Source of the DNA: Megalonaias nervosa
Taxonomy: Eukaryota > Mollusca > Bivalvia > Unionida > Unionidae
Reading direction: 5' to 3'
Assembly (NCBI GenBank): GCA_016617855.1
Contig: JAECUM010017278.1
Coordinates: forward strand, 100,327 to 164,326
DNA: 64,000 nt
Below are positions 10,158 to 21,773 of this stretch, one piece after another. Within the stretch, counting starts at the first letter, position 1. Each line of letters opens with the position of its first letter. The notes below the pieces were generated by a model. That model had not been told where the DNA came from. It ran no database searches and saw only the letters and a list, made by a program, of their open reading frames with translations. A program made the position numbers and the translations under genes.

Positions 10158-10679
10158 TCAATCTTCATTCTTATCACAAGTTACTTTATCACTAGAATCG
10201 CTAGAGAACGCGTTGCGTTCCATTCTAAATGCTTCATCGTAGGTTTTCATTATCGTTGCGAATTCCTCATCAGATATTTTACCATCGCTGAGGTACGCAG
10301 AAAGATACGATGATAGTTTAGAATAAGATGTTGTTGCTGTGTGTAGTTTTATTATATACTCGTGTAATTTATCATTTGTACACGTATATATCTTCTTAGC
10401 GATAATATTAAGAATACCTGCGATAATCGTTGAAGTTGAAACGACAATTGTTACAACTGCAGGGGCTGTCATTGTTATTGTTGATAATAATAATCCGGTT
10501 CCAGCAACAACAGCGGAAACTGAGTAAACAATTATATCAATAACAACCATACGTCTGAGATATTTTTTTACTTTTACTGTATAACCGTCGATGATATTTT
10601 TTAGTTTGGTTTGACACTCACATACTTGAGCGTATCTGTGGCGTTGAACGTCGATAAGTGACTCAGTCACTCGATTCAT
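10158..10679 (-). CDS. Two-transmembrane protein shared by both elements
   Basis: An intact 173-residue frame. An N-terminal amphipathic stretch is followed by two hydrophobic segments in tandem (VVIDIIVYSVSAVVAGTGLL, then APAVVTIVVSTSTIIAGIL), then a helical tail with SYLSAYLSDGKISDEEFATI and an acidic C-terminus. A matching layout lies at 63,241-63,735 in element 2, also beside the fibre. The layout resembles SLATT-type two-TM proteins, but I would not assign that family by eye. A virion-membrane or host-membrane role is inference. It lies between the penton-like gene and the fibre, same strand. Confidence 0.6.
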   Translation of the reverse strand: MNRVTESLIDVQRHRYAQVCECQTKLKNIIDGYTVKVKKYLRRMVVIDIIVYSVSAVVAGTGLLLSTITMTAPAVVTIVVSTSTIIAGILNIIAKKIYTCTNDKLHEYIIKLHTATTSYSKLSSYLSAYLSDGKISDEEFATIMKTYDEAFRMERNAFSSDSSDKVTCDKNED

Positions 10680-10743
10680 TATGCAATGACAACGTCATTT
10701 AATTAAGTAATTAAACAGTTTCAGCTACGAATTCCAGGCACCA

Positions 10744-11778
10744 CTAGTAACATCTCGGGGGCATTTCCGTTGATGTTAACGTAAACGTTTCTTTGATGTC
10801 CTTGGTTAGCATCACCAGCAGAGGATAATGATATATATTCGGTGATGATGAAGTGGCCGCAGTAATTTCCAAACCGTACACAGATAGCCTGTATAACCCA
10901 GTTACTTCTGCGGTATGTTCGAGAGTGTTATCGCGCGGTGTCCACGTTGATGATCCTGATGATACTGTGTACACGATATTTTTAATTTGTCCGTGTGGAA
11001 TTTTAATCAGATTAGTTTTTTGAACAATACTAGGTATTCCACTGACAATATCATTGAGTTTCATGTTAATGTCGGAGAGTTTGATATCAACAGTTGGTGG
11101 AGTTCCAAAAAAGTCATGAATAGATCTGTTTATGTTTCTACGAAAATTTAAGAAAGTTTGTACGTGATTAGTAAAATTAGTATTGAGTATAGTCATTTCA
11201 TTATTGATTGTAGCTAACGAAGTTGTCATAGGGATTTCCTTATCGTCTACATATTTCTTCGTTGCAGCGTTGAAATCTGATTCTGGTGTTCTCAGATTAT
11301 TAATACCATTATTATTCATATTGAGAAATGCACGCATTATACCACCGTTGACTAATACGTACTTAGATTCTAGATCATCGACGTATTTTTTTGTTGCTGC
11401 ATCTGTATCTGGGGCTGGGTTTCCAAGGTCTATAATTTTATTTCGATTCATAATAATGGTACCCGTGAATGAATCACCAGCTCGCTTGATAAAATCGTTA
11501 ACTGACTTACCGGAATCTTGTATTTTACCTTGATCAGAAAAAGTAACGATATTATTAATAACTGCGGTGGGAATTCGTATAATAACATCTAACAGTTGTA
11601 TATTACTCGTTTTTAATCGTCCTTGTTTATCCTGAAAAACAACGACTTCATTTTGATCCACACTTGTGATATTTAATAAATCATCGATTTCATTTCTGAG
11701 CGGATCAAGAGTTGCATATTTAGATAAATCGACTTGCTGCTGAGCTTTGCGAGAAGATCTTCCATAAATATCTACCAT
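10744..11778 (-). CDS. Fibre/adhesin with phage-tail-fibre-like repeats, intact
   Basis: 344 residues without lesions. The shaft contains two clear copies of a tail-fibre repeat: an INMxxxxI-type turn (GTIIMNRNKIIDLGNPAP, then AFLNMNNNGINNLRTPES), each followed by DAATKKYVDDLE or NAATKKYVDDKE. This repeat is typical of trimeric phage tail fibres. A separate C-terminal head of about 110 residues (from about LIKIPHGQIKN) is beta-rich by eye and unlike the head of the element 2 fibre. The likely role is receptor binding. It starts 6 bp from the protease stop, so the two are tightly packed. Confidence 0.75.
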   Translation of the reverse strand: MVDIYGRSSRKAQQQVDLSKYATLDPLRNEIDDLLNITSVDQNEVVVFQDKQGRLKTSNIQLLDVIIRIPTAVINNIVTFSDQGKIQDSGKSVNDFIKRAGDSFTGTIIMNRNKIIDLGNPAPDTDAATKKYVDDLESKYVLVNGGIMRAFLNMNNNGINNLRTPESDFNAATKKYVDDKEIPMTTSLATINNEMTILNTNFTNHVQTFLNFRRNINRSIHDFFGTPPTVDIKLSDINMKLNDIVSGIPSIVQKTNLIKIPHGQIKNIVYTVSSGSSTWTPRDNTLEHTAEVTGLYRLSVYGLEITAATSSSPNIYHYPLLVMLTKDIKETFTLTSTEMPPRCY

Positions 11779-11783
11779 TATAT

Positions 11784-12281
11784 TTACTGATATCTGTTTA
11801 AGTGTGACAACGTGGTATATTCATGCACGACTTTATGAGGTGGTGTTGTTGATTTTGATACAGCATCAAGTACAGCGAGTACTTCTTGACCACATATTGG
11901 CGGATCCGTTATTTTTTGTTGGTAACGTTGAATACCAGATTTTAGAACGCATCGAATTCTTACTTTTCATAGCAGTACTTACATATTTTAGAAATTCTTT
12001 TGGTGGTGCCAGTCCATACGAATCAAAATAAATAATTCCACGTGGATCAATTGCATACGCCACCCAATGAGTGCCTGGACCAGAGTTTTTATCGAGATTA
12101 ATAATACCAGTTTCATGTTGCATTGCATCGGTAGGTAATTGATCACGCATAAAAACTCCTCTAAAGTTTTTTTTATATTCAATTGCTTAGCAGCATTAAG
12201 TAAATCAAAATTGGACGTAGGGAAAATCATCGAATTCGATGACGAAGTTACCGGGGTAGTCTTAGACCTTTTCTGTACCAT
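11784..12281 (-). pseudogene. Adenain-like maturation cysteine protease, two frameshifts
   Basis: An Ulp1/adenain fold protease that cleaves capsid precursors. The His is in GPGTHWVAYA, the acidic residue in YFDSYGLAPP, and the catalytic Cys in an ICGQEVL segment in a different frame. Breaks lie near 12,165 (an A-run just before the MRDQLPTD motif) and near 11,930 (between FDSYG and the Cys). The start at 12,281 overlaps the 3' end of the pX-like coding region in another frame; element 2 shows the same overlap. Confidence 0.8.
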
Positions 12282-12798
12282 GAATACGGGGTCCCTGGAA
12301 GTCTTAGACCGCGACCGTATACTGGGCCTGATAATCTTAGACGGCCCGGCTGTGGAACGTTTGGTGCTGTTAGACGTCTTCCGCGTTGTTTTGCCCGTGA
12401 TCTTTTTTTAAGTTTTCTGCGTGCATAATTCCTTGACCGGTTGCTTTCTTTAACGCCATTACATCAGCGGTTCCAACAGTGCCTAATGCAGTTGCTTTTG
12501 CAACAGCTGGGGCTGCAGCGGCTATTATTGCTGGTAACGCGGCAAGAAGTGGAAATATACCACCCGTTTTAACGATGTCTTTAATAACACTCGCAGAAAG
12601 ATTAAGTTTTATACCTTTATTTAATTTTTTTGCTTCATTGAAATGCTTATGCTGCCGTTCTGATAATGATAGCTTATTCGGACCACTCGCAATTTGTTCT
12701 CGCTTTAGTGATATTTTTGCCGCACAATTATTTTTTGATGATGATTGTAGCTTTTTAATCTGACCAGGAGTCAGACTGACATTAACTAGATGTGACAT
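12248..12798 (-). pseudogene. pVI/pX-like core protein, frameshift in an A-run
   Basis: The N-terminal half has the hallmark of Polinton minor core proteins: LTPGQIKKLQ, LSLSERQHKHF and LNLSASVIKDIVKTGG, then a hydrophobic GGIFPLLAALPAI segment. After a frame change near 12,410 in an A-rich run, the region encodes an Arg-rich tail with three GLRLPG-like repeats (GRLRLSGP, GRGLRLPG, KGLRLPR), like adenovirus core peptide pX/mu. In element 2 the two halves are separate genes, so the frame change could be an old gene boundary rather than a lesion. Confidence 0.65.
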
Positions 12799-12822
12799 TT
12801 ATAATTATTATGAGCGATCTAA

Positions 12823-13716
12823 TTACATGTTTTCTACTGGGGCATCAATAGCTCTCATTCGTCCACCAACACCTTCAAGCAACATCGATTTATCGCTGAG
12901 TATGACAGCGACAGCTCTGTAATCAGCAATAGCTCCTCGGTTTACGCGAGCTCGAAAATATATGTCAACGACTGATTGTCTGGTTAAATCTAAATGTTTC
13001 AGCGAAAAGTAATAAATCGGATATAATGTTGTAAAATCTAGCTGTGATATTTGTAAACCAGAATCGATATTCTGATCACGTCCAATGAATGTCATTAATC
13101 GATGATATACACGTGCTACATGATTTAACTCAAAATCTAGCAAAATATCCTCGGACGGTTCTTGATGTCCGTTTATCCTTAAAGAAACCTCAGAAACACC
13201 GAGTTGATCAAATATCATTATGCTTCGATTTTGTGAGTTTACCCGTGCAGCATTTTGTAATGCAATAAATATATGTCGCGGTGCAGAAACATTTTGTTGT
13301 GATGCTATTTGCCAAGTAAATAAATCGTTAATGTTACTCTGGATAGAATCTGTGGTCATTGTCAACCATGATAACATCGATTTACCACCTTGGCTCATAA
13401 AAGGAAGTAAATGTTCTTCTTCAGGTATTGTTGGAGTCATTACTGGCATCCACAGAGAAAGTCTTGTCAGAATTACTTTACCAGCATCACCAATAGGTCT
13501 CCATTTTGCATCATCATCAGTAGCTTTTCGCACAAGTACAACTGTGTGTTTGGCTCCAAAAATAACTTTTCTGACATTTCTACAGAATGCAAAGATATGT
13601 GATAATGGAATTGCACATGAAAACGCTCTTCTATTTCCTTGTAACATTGATCGACGTGCTGTAAATCCTAAGTTAAATTCTGGATTAGCACCATGAACCA
13701 CCGGATTTACACCCAC
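12823..13716 (-). pseudogene. Hexon-like major capsid protein, C-terminal part only
   Basis: About 297 residues matching the C-terminal half of the double-jelly-roll capsid of element 2: SCAIPLSHIFAFCRN, GAKHTVVLVR, then LSLWMPVMTP and the closing AVILSDKSMLLEGVGGRM. No N-terminal half is present, and the frame runs to the junction at about 13,717, where retrotransposon sequence starts. Full-length hexons of this type are about 500 residues, so roughly 40% is missing. The junction marks where element 1 was cut. Confidence 0.8.
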
Positions 13717-15255
13717 AATCCCAATCCTTTTCTTGTATCAAAGCAAAACAACTGAACCATATTCTTCAAAGTTTGATGAAGTCTTTCCATAGCCCCTTGA
13801 CTTTCAGAGTGATAAGCAGAAGATTTCAGCTGTTGGACACCTAACTCATGCACAACTTGTTGGAAAATTCCAGACTTAAAATTTCACCCTAGATCAGACT
13901 GGACAGATTTGGGAAGGTCAACAAGCTTTTACAATGGTTTTAATTGTAATATTTCAAAGGAATTGCAGCTGGAAAATCTTGTGGACACACACATTATGGT
14001 TAACAAGTATTTGTTACCTGACTTGGTCTTAGGTAAGGGACTGACACACTGTCTTCCATTATTCAGCTAAATGGTTCGTCAGTTGCAAAAACAGGTTGCA
14101 GAAGAGTTGTTGGCATGTTCTGGTAGGATTTTCCTACCATTTGACAAGTATGACAAAATTTACAGTATTTGCAACACTTTTAATTTTCAGCCAATATAAA
14201 TTATTCAAGGTCTTGTGATAAGTAATATTGACTCCTAAATGACCAACCCAAGGAGTTTCATGGAATAAACTAAATATTTCCTGTCAGTATAACTTTGGAA
14301 TGACAGTTTGACAGTTCTCTGACCACTCGTCACCAGCGGGTACCTCAGGTTGTCTCCATTTTCTCATAAGGACCCCATTTTTCACAAAATAACAAACTGC
14401 GACTTGTGTGGCTTCAATTTCACTAATTGCCATCTGAAGCAAGCAGGAGATCTCAGGATTGATCAATACTAGAAGTAAAAGTGATCAAATCAACAGACTG
14501 ATCATTAAATGTGTCAGCTAACGGAATAATTTCCTGTTCAACATCATTCTCAATAGCTCTTTCGCCAGAGCTCTGGTAACGAAACAAACAGAATACAAAT
14601 CAGAGATTTCTTTCTCAATAGGATCAACATTTTGATCCAAACAATCTTGTCAGTTACAAGTGGACTAACCACAACCTTATCTCCAGCTAGGTCACTGCCT
14701 AGTAATAAATGAATACCCTCTTCTGGTAAAGAAAACACAGTTCCAAACGTCACGGTTCAAATTGAAACAGTGGAGAGAAACATTAATAAAGCCAGACTCT
14801 ACACTCTGAATAAGAACATTTTCACTAGAAAAAGACTTCTTTGATAACGACAAAGTACTTGATCAAAAAAGACTGAGAATCTTCTGTCTCCCTTAATAAT
14901 TTAATATGGATAGGCCTGTCAAAATCACCAGTAAAAGATGTAGAACCTTTTGACACGAATGGTTCAGAAGTCTCCAAAATAGAATCAGACTGGGTTTGTT
15001 TGATCCAAAAATATTGTACTTTTTCAATACAAAACTTTGACCTTGACTTCTTTGAAATAAGGGCATTTGGAATAGCTATGTATTTATTCTGTTGCTTATT
15101 TTTAACCTGTAGCAATCGGAAATGACGTGTCCTTTCTTTTTGTAATAAGTACTCGTAGGAAGAGCAAAGGATTTCTAATGAGTCTTATTGGATGTTTGAT
15201 TTTTAAAAGTTGTGCCATATTGAGTTTTGGAAGTTTTTAGCAAAATAACATAAGT
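13717..15255 (-). mobile_element. Ty3/gypsy (Gmr1-order) fragment: gag-protease joined to integrase
   Basis: A degenerate minus-strand copy matching 28,060-29,700 of the element at 24,963-32,003. Gag and protease remnants lie at 14,470-15,240, including the Asn-rich segment before the zinc knuckle and an LLLGSDLAGD motif at 14,650-14,700. The protease tail runs without a stop into the integrase N-terminus (GDEWSENC at 14,300-14,330). Integrase coding then decays toward 13,717. It confirms that integrase directly follows protease in this family. It abuts the broken hexon gene. Confidence 0.75.
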
Positions 15256-17577
15256 GCTGTGAAGAAGACTTAATGACAAATGAAACCCGCATCAACAGGG
15301 TCATATTTTTTTTAAAAAAATAACACGGTTCTCAGTAATCTTAGTTGAGAGAGAGTTTTCTTAACTCCATGATATATTCCCATAACATGTATGAACAGTG
15401 AATATTCGTGCATAATGCTCGTGGCAAACTATCACATGTATGCAGTTTATACAGTTGATTGTCACAGGTGATTAAAAGATAAGTTGATTAGAGAATTTTT
15501 AAAAAGTACCCTTGCACGTATTAACTGACTGACAATAGCTAAGGTGATGCTGAAGTTTTGAATCCATTGTGCTCGAATCCATTATATGAATTTGCATAAC
15601 TAAAGTATAGAAAGTGGAACAACCCAATTCGTTTGATGTTAGATAAATTAACGACCTGCGTACTGATGAAACAGAAGTTATTACTCATTATTTTTAATGA
15701 TAAAGGTTAAGCCATCTTAAATTATATTGTTTCGTGATTAGCGGCAACGTTTCTTTGAAGTCTTATTTTACTCCATATATATTAGATTTAAAACATGATT
15801 ATTACAACAGCTGGAACAATCGGTGGAAGTGTGATCCATTTTTTAACGCAAAATGTATAAATGCTGTTGAGATTCAGAAAAGGAAAAGTAGCATCGAAGC
15901 AAGTAAAGTCCAGGAGAACTAAATTATAAAACTCCTGGTTGATATAGTTTGACTTTGTGAAACACATCTGGGGGGTGGGGGCATTTTTTAACACATTAAC
16001 TCGTATCGACATTGGTCATTCTCAAGTCACCCGTTTCGATAGGAAAACTTCCCACTTGACACAAAGCACAAATGTAGAACTCGGTATCGAAAGTAACCAA
16101 CAACGTGTTTTGGTTTCCTGACAGTGCTTCAGATATAGAAAGATCATTTTCGATGCTGAGACAACAGCATCTTTAAGGAAATTTGAATAATAGTACCATC
16201 CAGTCTCAGATGAGTGCAAATATGACACTTGTATCCCCTTCAAATCTTCAGACTCCCCCTCTTCCACACACATAACATACGGAACTATTGAGAACAGAAA
16301 ATACTGAAGCTAGTTAAGATTATTTCACTATAGCAGCCGCTGCCTCACCCCCTTTGGTACCTCAAAACACTTTTTGAGTCTCAAACACTCTCCTCACTTT
16401 CAGACACTGGGAGGATGGAAGGTATGTAATCCTTTTAATTTTAAGTTGCAGTTGGTGATAAATGCAGTTACTTGGAGAGACTCTAAACTTTATAGTTGTA
16501 TTCCAGACATCCAGTATCTTAATTTTCTTCATTGGTATCACTGTCAATCAATCCCTGTTTGAATTTTTGTTCATGTACATTTCAGGATTGTAAAACATTT
16601 ATTGTTTCATTCTTGTCATTTATGGAAATAAATGTTATTTTTTGTTCAATGGAAATAGGGTAACACCCAACAAAAAAAATATATATTTTCTTTGCAACAA
16701 TATTGATGGGTTACCCTTGTATTTTCCATTGGATTGTTAAATCTTTCTCAGCGATTGCAATATAATTTTCTTCAGGAGAAATTAAAACACGCAAGAGTTC
16801 TTCCCATTCAACTTCTATCCTTTATTGTAACGATTACAGACTTTCTTCTTATACTGCAAGTTTTCTGTTCATTATAAGCGTTTCCACAATATTTTTCCCT
16901 CTAAGCTGTGTTCCTTCCTCCAAACTTTTGTTTGTTTTTGATTCCTATTTATATTGTGCATGATATATTTTTTTGGTAATTAAATTTTCTTTATTTCTAT
17001 CCGTTATACTTGATGATGAAAAAATATCCACATGGTTATTTCATTCTCACTGATCGCTTTGTTTAGCCTGTCAGCATGATCAATGCACTAAGGGCAGAAA
17101 TTACAATTTTATTAAGCTTTGAAACTTTATTATAGATAAATTTCTTACTGAAAGCTTTGATAACAAATGCTAACAATGTTGCATCAAACCGGCTAAAAGC
17201 CAAAGGAACAGCCACACCGGTAGCTATTTCTGCAATACACAATGTGATTTACCACGTAAACCGTTAGCATTCTAGTCTCAACCTACCGTATGTACTCGAT
17301 TATAAGTCGCGTCAAACTGCAAACAAAAAGATCCTGATCTGCATTAGCATAATGCGCCTGCAGATCAGGGTCGACTTATTTTGTTCTATTGATTACTCAT
17401 AATAAACTACACCGACCGAGATCTGCGGGCGCATTATGCGGTCTGTGCAGATTGCAGTTGGGAGTGTCTAACAAGCGAATTAAGACGGTAATTCAATATG
17501 TATTTTTGTACAAAATTGACAGCTTGAACTTCATGGTGATAACTTATTGTACCGGAATCAGAGTGTCCATGATGTGG
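15256..17577. other. No gene recognised; one strong hairpin
   Basis: Only short frames, none with a family motif I recognise. CCTGATCTGC (17,333-17,342) pairs with GCAGATCAGG (17,360-17,369), enclosing a second small palindrome; a related GAGATCTGCGGGCGCATTATGC lies at 17,417-17,440. This suggests the relic of a small palindromic transposon. Confidence 0.5.
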
Positions 17578-18450
17578 TGTTATGTATATGTAATTTAATT
17601 ACTTGTTAGTTTTTTTAAAAAAAAATTATTTTATTTTATTCCATTACATGTTATTGTAATGATAATTTTGTCTACTGGATTTGATTTTTTATTATAGAAA
17701 TTCAGTTCAGTTCTGTTTGACCTGATAAACAGCCAGTAGTAGAAACACTGTATCTGTTTGCTGACCTTGATTCAGAACCAGTGTCAGTTTTGAGTAAACA
17801 ACTTTTTATATATATATTTTTCCCAGAGTAAAATCCGTTGATTTTAGCTAAAGCCATACTAGAGTAAGTGATGTTATGCATGTTAAGTTTCTACGTTGTT
17901 CTAGTAAGGTGACCACGTGACCCTCATACGGGAACCTGTTTTGCGTTTTAGATAGTCTTTTAACTCATTGTTATAAGAAGAAATAGCCAGTTGACATTTA
18001 TACCTTTGACACACAAAGGTGCTTTGTTGTGACTAGTTTGAGTTGAATTTTTATTTTTTGGATTAGTAATTTATTTTCCCTGGAATACAAGAGCTCCTAA
18101 ATTGATCCTTGCACAAAGAAATTTATTGAAAATTATTCCGAATTCCAAACTGGAATATTATTCTTTGTGATTCAACAAAGAACTGTTGACACATCAGGAC
18201 AAAGTTGATTATCGAAGACGTCATTGCCTTCCATCTTGAATTTCATCGGGATTCGAACTGTGATTTACATAGGACTTTTTATTTATAGGACTTATATTTT
18301 TAATTTTTGAATTAATTTTGGATTTGATTCGTAAACTGTAAGTCCTTTTTCTTATTTTTACCTTGTTTTTCTAGGGAAATAAATTATTTTGTTAAATTTT
18401 ACAAAGCTTGTTGTCTTTACTCTTTCTTGTTACTTTTGTACGAGCCTAGA
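17578..18450 (+). repeat. Solo LTR of the Gmr1-order family, opposite orientation
   Basis: Begins TGTTATGTATATGTAATT and ends near CGAGCCTAGAG, the mirror of the other LTRs, which on the plus strand begin TGTTACGTGTAGGCTCG. Shared blocks include TACTGGATTTGA, CAACAAAGAACTGTTGACACATCAGG, GACGTCATTGCCTTCCAT, AAACTGTAAGTCC and ACAAAGCTTGTTG. The 3' tip is missing or mutated. No matching target-site repeat is visible. Confidence 0.8.
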
Positions 18451-19424
18451 GTGGGCATGCGGCACCCGTTCTTAGTGACTGTGTGGATGCTTTATAGTGT
18501 ATTAATTTATTTGTAACCTAAATAAGCGCAGTAGTAGCTACCGGGACCCGGCAAGTGCAGAATTTGATGGACGCTGATCCACATTCTGTTTATTCCTCTG
18601 GAAAATTCTTCTACCTGGAAGACAATATTATGCCAGTATGTGAGCCGTTGAGAGCGCGTTTCTATAAGTTGGAAGGACTTGTGTAAATAAAGTTCAGACT
18701 GATGTATAGTGCCTGTAGTTGTCATTGTCTTTGAGCTGATTTTTGTTTGTTTGTTTTTTTTTTTTTTTTTTTTTTTTGTTTTGTTTTTTTCTTTTTTGGC
18801 TTCTGCATAATATTTAATTTGCTTAGTAACAGTCTTATCCAGTGAAAGTGTCATCTGCCATTAGGTAGTCAGTTGTGAACAGATTAAAAGAAACTGGAAT
18901 AATTAACTTTACAACTTCTTGGACTAATTGTAAACTATAATTGTTTTCTTTTACAATTATCATGTAGACTATCATAAGGACAGAATTTTATGTTGCATGG
19001 TGAACTGTGTTGATGATGTTTACTTTTCTCAGTCGACATTTTTAAGTAAGAAAAAGCTTGCCTATTTATTACCAAAAATATATTCTTGCTACACTTGGTA
19101 CAGGTCTTGCTTGTGCTATGCAAAGATGCTGTGATAGTGTAATTGGTAAACATGATTTGGCTGACTGTTCATTGCTAACTTCAGCATATTTTACAACTGA
19201 ATGTTGAACATATTTTTTAAAAAAAAATACAACTTTACTTCTTGACCCAATGAAAATATAGCTATACCTGCACCCATCAAAAGAGAAATTTGGTTTGGGT
19301 TGTTTGTTTGTTTTTTTGTTTGTTTTTGTTTTTTTTTTGTTTTTGTTTTTTTTTATCGTGTGACATTTTTATACTCTTCTTGTTCAGCATGCAATGCTTA
19401 GCTCTCGCCTTTCTTGCTTTCCTG
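18451..19424. other. No gene seen; poly-T runs
   Basis: Low-complexity T-rich sequence, including a T run of about 25 at 18,750-18,777, explains the longest open frame on the minus strand. Nothing else is recognisable. Confidence 0.55.
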
Positions 19425-19640
19425 TGAACTGAGTGGTCTAAGGCACTCACCTTTATAGATCACTGATATTTCACCTTTGTGGGTTCGAGTCTCGGCCATA
19501 GCCAATTAAAGTATGTGAAAAAGCTTGCCAGTAGCTTCCAATGGGTCGGTGGTTCCTCCCAGGGTCTTCCCAGGTTCTTCATCCATTAGATATGCTGGAC
19601 GTCAGCCTGTCATGTGCTGAAAAGGGTATTAAAACCACAA
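19425..19640 (+). repeat. tRNA-derived SINE with central domain
   Basis: The head has an A-box-like TGAGTGGTCTAAGGCACT and a near-perfect B box GGGTTCGAGTCTCGGC with a serine/leucine-type long variable region. A body with GGTCGGTGGTTCCTCCCAGG follows, reminiscent of a conserved central domain found in several animal SINE superfamilies, and it ends near AACAACAATAA. An active tRNA is unlikely because the acceptor arm does not pair. Confidence 0.6.
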
Positions 19641-21773
19641 AACAACAATAATGGCATTCATGTGAACGTTTTCCGTGTTGTGTACCAAGTTCAACTCTGC
19701 GTCGATTAGCCTGTGTTAAGTAATCTTATCACGTCTTTTGCTGATCATATATTCTTCCAGTTAATTTACAGAGGTATTTGGAACTTTAGCTAAATATGGT
19801 TGAATAAGCTTACAAGGTTAGCTGTAAGCCATTTTTCAAGGTTAATTTAAGTAGTGAAAATTAATTTGAAATCTAATAAATACAAGCAATGGATAAAAAA
19901 AATGTAAAAATGAAAAATGTTATCTAACTTTAATAGAACTATCAGTTTACTGCAAACCTTGCTATATTGAGTACAGTTTTAACAAAAACAAGAAGGAGAG
20001 ATGAAAATATAGGTCATTGCAGATAGTACAATGGAGAAAACCATATGCAAAGGTATTGAATTTATCACAATTTCAGAACAATTCACAATGCAAGAGTAAC
20101 ATTTTTTTAAAATCATTGAAGCATAACTGAAAATCATGTACGGCCTGAAAAATGTTATATGTACCATAAATTGACTTTTATAATAGATGGCTAAGCATTG
20201 CAGCACATGAAAGTGTCCGTCATAAAGGAGTTGATGTTGATCATTTCATTCGATCTCGGTTAGCAAATAAAATGTTTTATTGAACAAACACTAGATAAAC
20301 GAAAACCAGTGAACATAAATATAACAATGATAGAATGCTGTCAAAAACCAAGACACGAGAATCACAAGAATTTAGGCTGAACCATTCAAGATTCCTAACG
20401 TCATATTGATGTAATCTTGAACATCGTAATCTAGCCTGTATTCCCTAAAAGACTATTACGTGACAGACGGACACTCCTAAAATTAAATTTCACACAACAG
20501 TTGTGGTTAACATCACAAAGACATCAATAATAAAGCAGCAAGTACACATTTATTTAATAAGCACTTTTTTCGGTTAACTTTGTTTGCTTACCTTTTGTTG
20601 CCTTTTTAAAATCAATATGTTTGAAAGTTAACAAACTAGCACTCAAATTAATACAGAGAGATGCAAACTCAGCTTGAATTACACTAATCAGGATACTAAT
20701 TTCATTTAAAGTGACATAATCATCTTTCAGCTCATTCTTTAAGCTGTCCAAATTCTCATTCCAATGAAATCTGCTAATTAATGACGTCACATTGTAGATT
20801 ATAACATATCACAACGATCTAGAAATTCAAGAAATCGACAACATATACGCATGCATCCATCGTTCCCAGCTCTTTGTTTTAGTAAAGGTTTACCCGTCAT
20901 TTCATTATGTGTTCCATTTTCAATAGCTGTTCAGTTTCCCACTTGTACTTTTCAATTTCCTTAAATATTCGAGCGTGCTTTGAACATGTGTTGAATGCAC
21001 AATTTGTTACTTTTTGATCGAGAAGTCCCTATTCTTTTTAAAACCGACTATTGTCTATTTATCAAAGATATAATCGTGTTAGAGTCGAAGTGTGCAGAGT
21101 ACATTCATGCTTTGCATGTGTACAGAAAACACAATCTTCACTGTTTAAGTAATGGAAAATAGCAGAAGGTGGCGAAGATGTTTGTTATTTATATGAAAAT
21201 TCTCTTTAAAACCATGACGTAGATGGTAATAAAATAGAAACACAATATCAATTTAAAATGTTACAGATACTGCTCCAAGTAAAGGTGCTAGTGTTTCACG
21301 TCGAGGTCTTGGTCTGGACACGTGCAAAGAAGGGAAGGCATTGACATGAAAGAATTACAATACATCCTGGAAAAAATAACTTAGAATGGAAAACAAAACT
21401 CTATGTTTTGTAAAATCAAAAGGTAAAACATGTGTTAAGGGTTTGTTTTGTTCTTGAGATTAACATGTACATCTCTCTTAGCTACCTCCTCATATCTAGA
21501 CAGCAATATCAATAGATGGCTAGGAAGAAGAGCTAGCCACCCATACCTGGAGACACGCTGGGCTCTAGGCAGGTAGCAGATCTAAACAAAAAATATTGAA
21601 TTGCATCAAGCTTTCTAGTGCACAAGGTTTTTCAAAGTTATCAATAGGAATATGGCTCGCACTTGCATTGAGCATCACTGTGTATCAAAAATGGCCTGAT
21701 GAAATGAAAAATAGATGTTTGAATTTAGATCCGGGATGTACAAACGTCTTTTGCTATCAGCTTCGATATACTT
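19641..21773. other. No gene seen; possible MITE-like inverted repeat
   Basis: Short chance frames only. AGTGTCCGTC at 20,212-20,221 is exactly inverted at 20,466-20,475, bounding 264 bp that could be a small non-autonomous DNA transposon. The rest holds nothing I can name. Confidence 0.45.

Noticed and set aside
13220..13696. 158-codon plus-strand frame
   Set aside because: It is antisense to the clearly recognisable hexon frame, has no motif and is a coding shadow.
15788..16273. Possible host exons on the minus strand
   Set aside because: Frames are short and show no family motif, splice-site pattern or codon signal that I could defend.
18507..18854. 115-codon minus-strand frame with a poly-Lys block
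   Set aside because: The Lys block is a poly-T run on the plus strand and the flanks have no motif.
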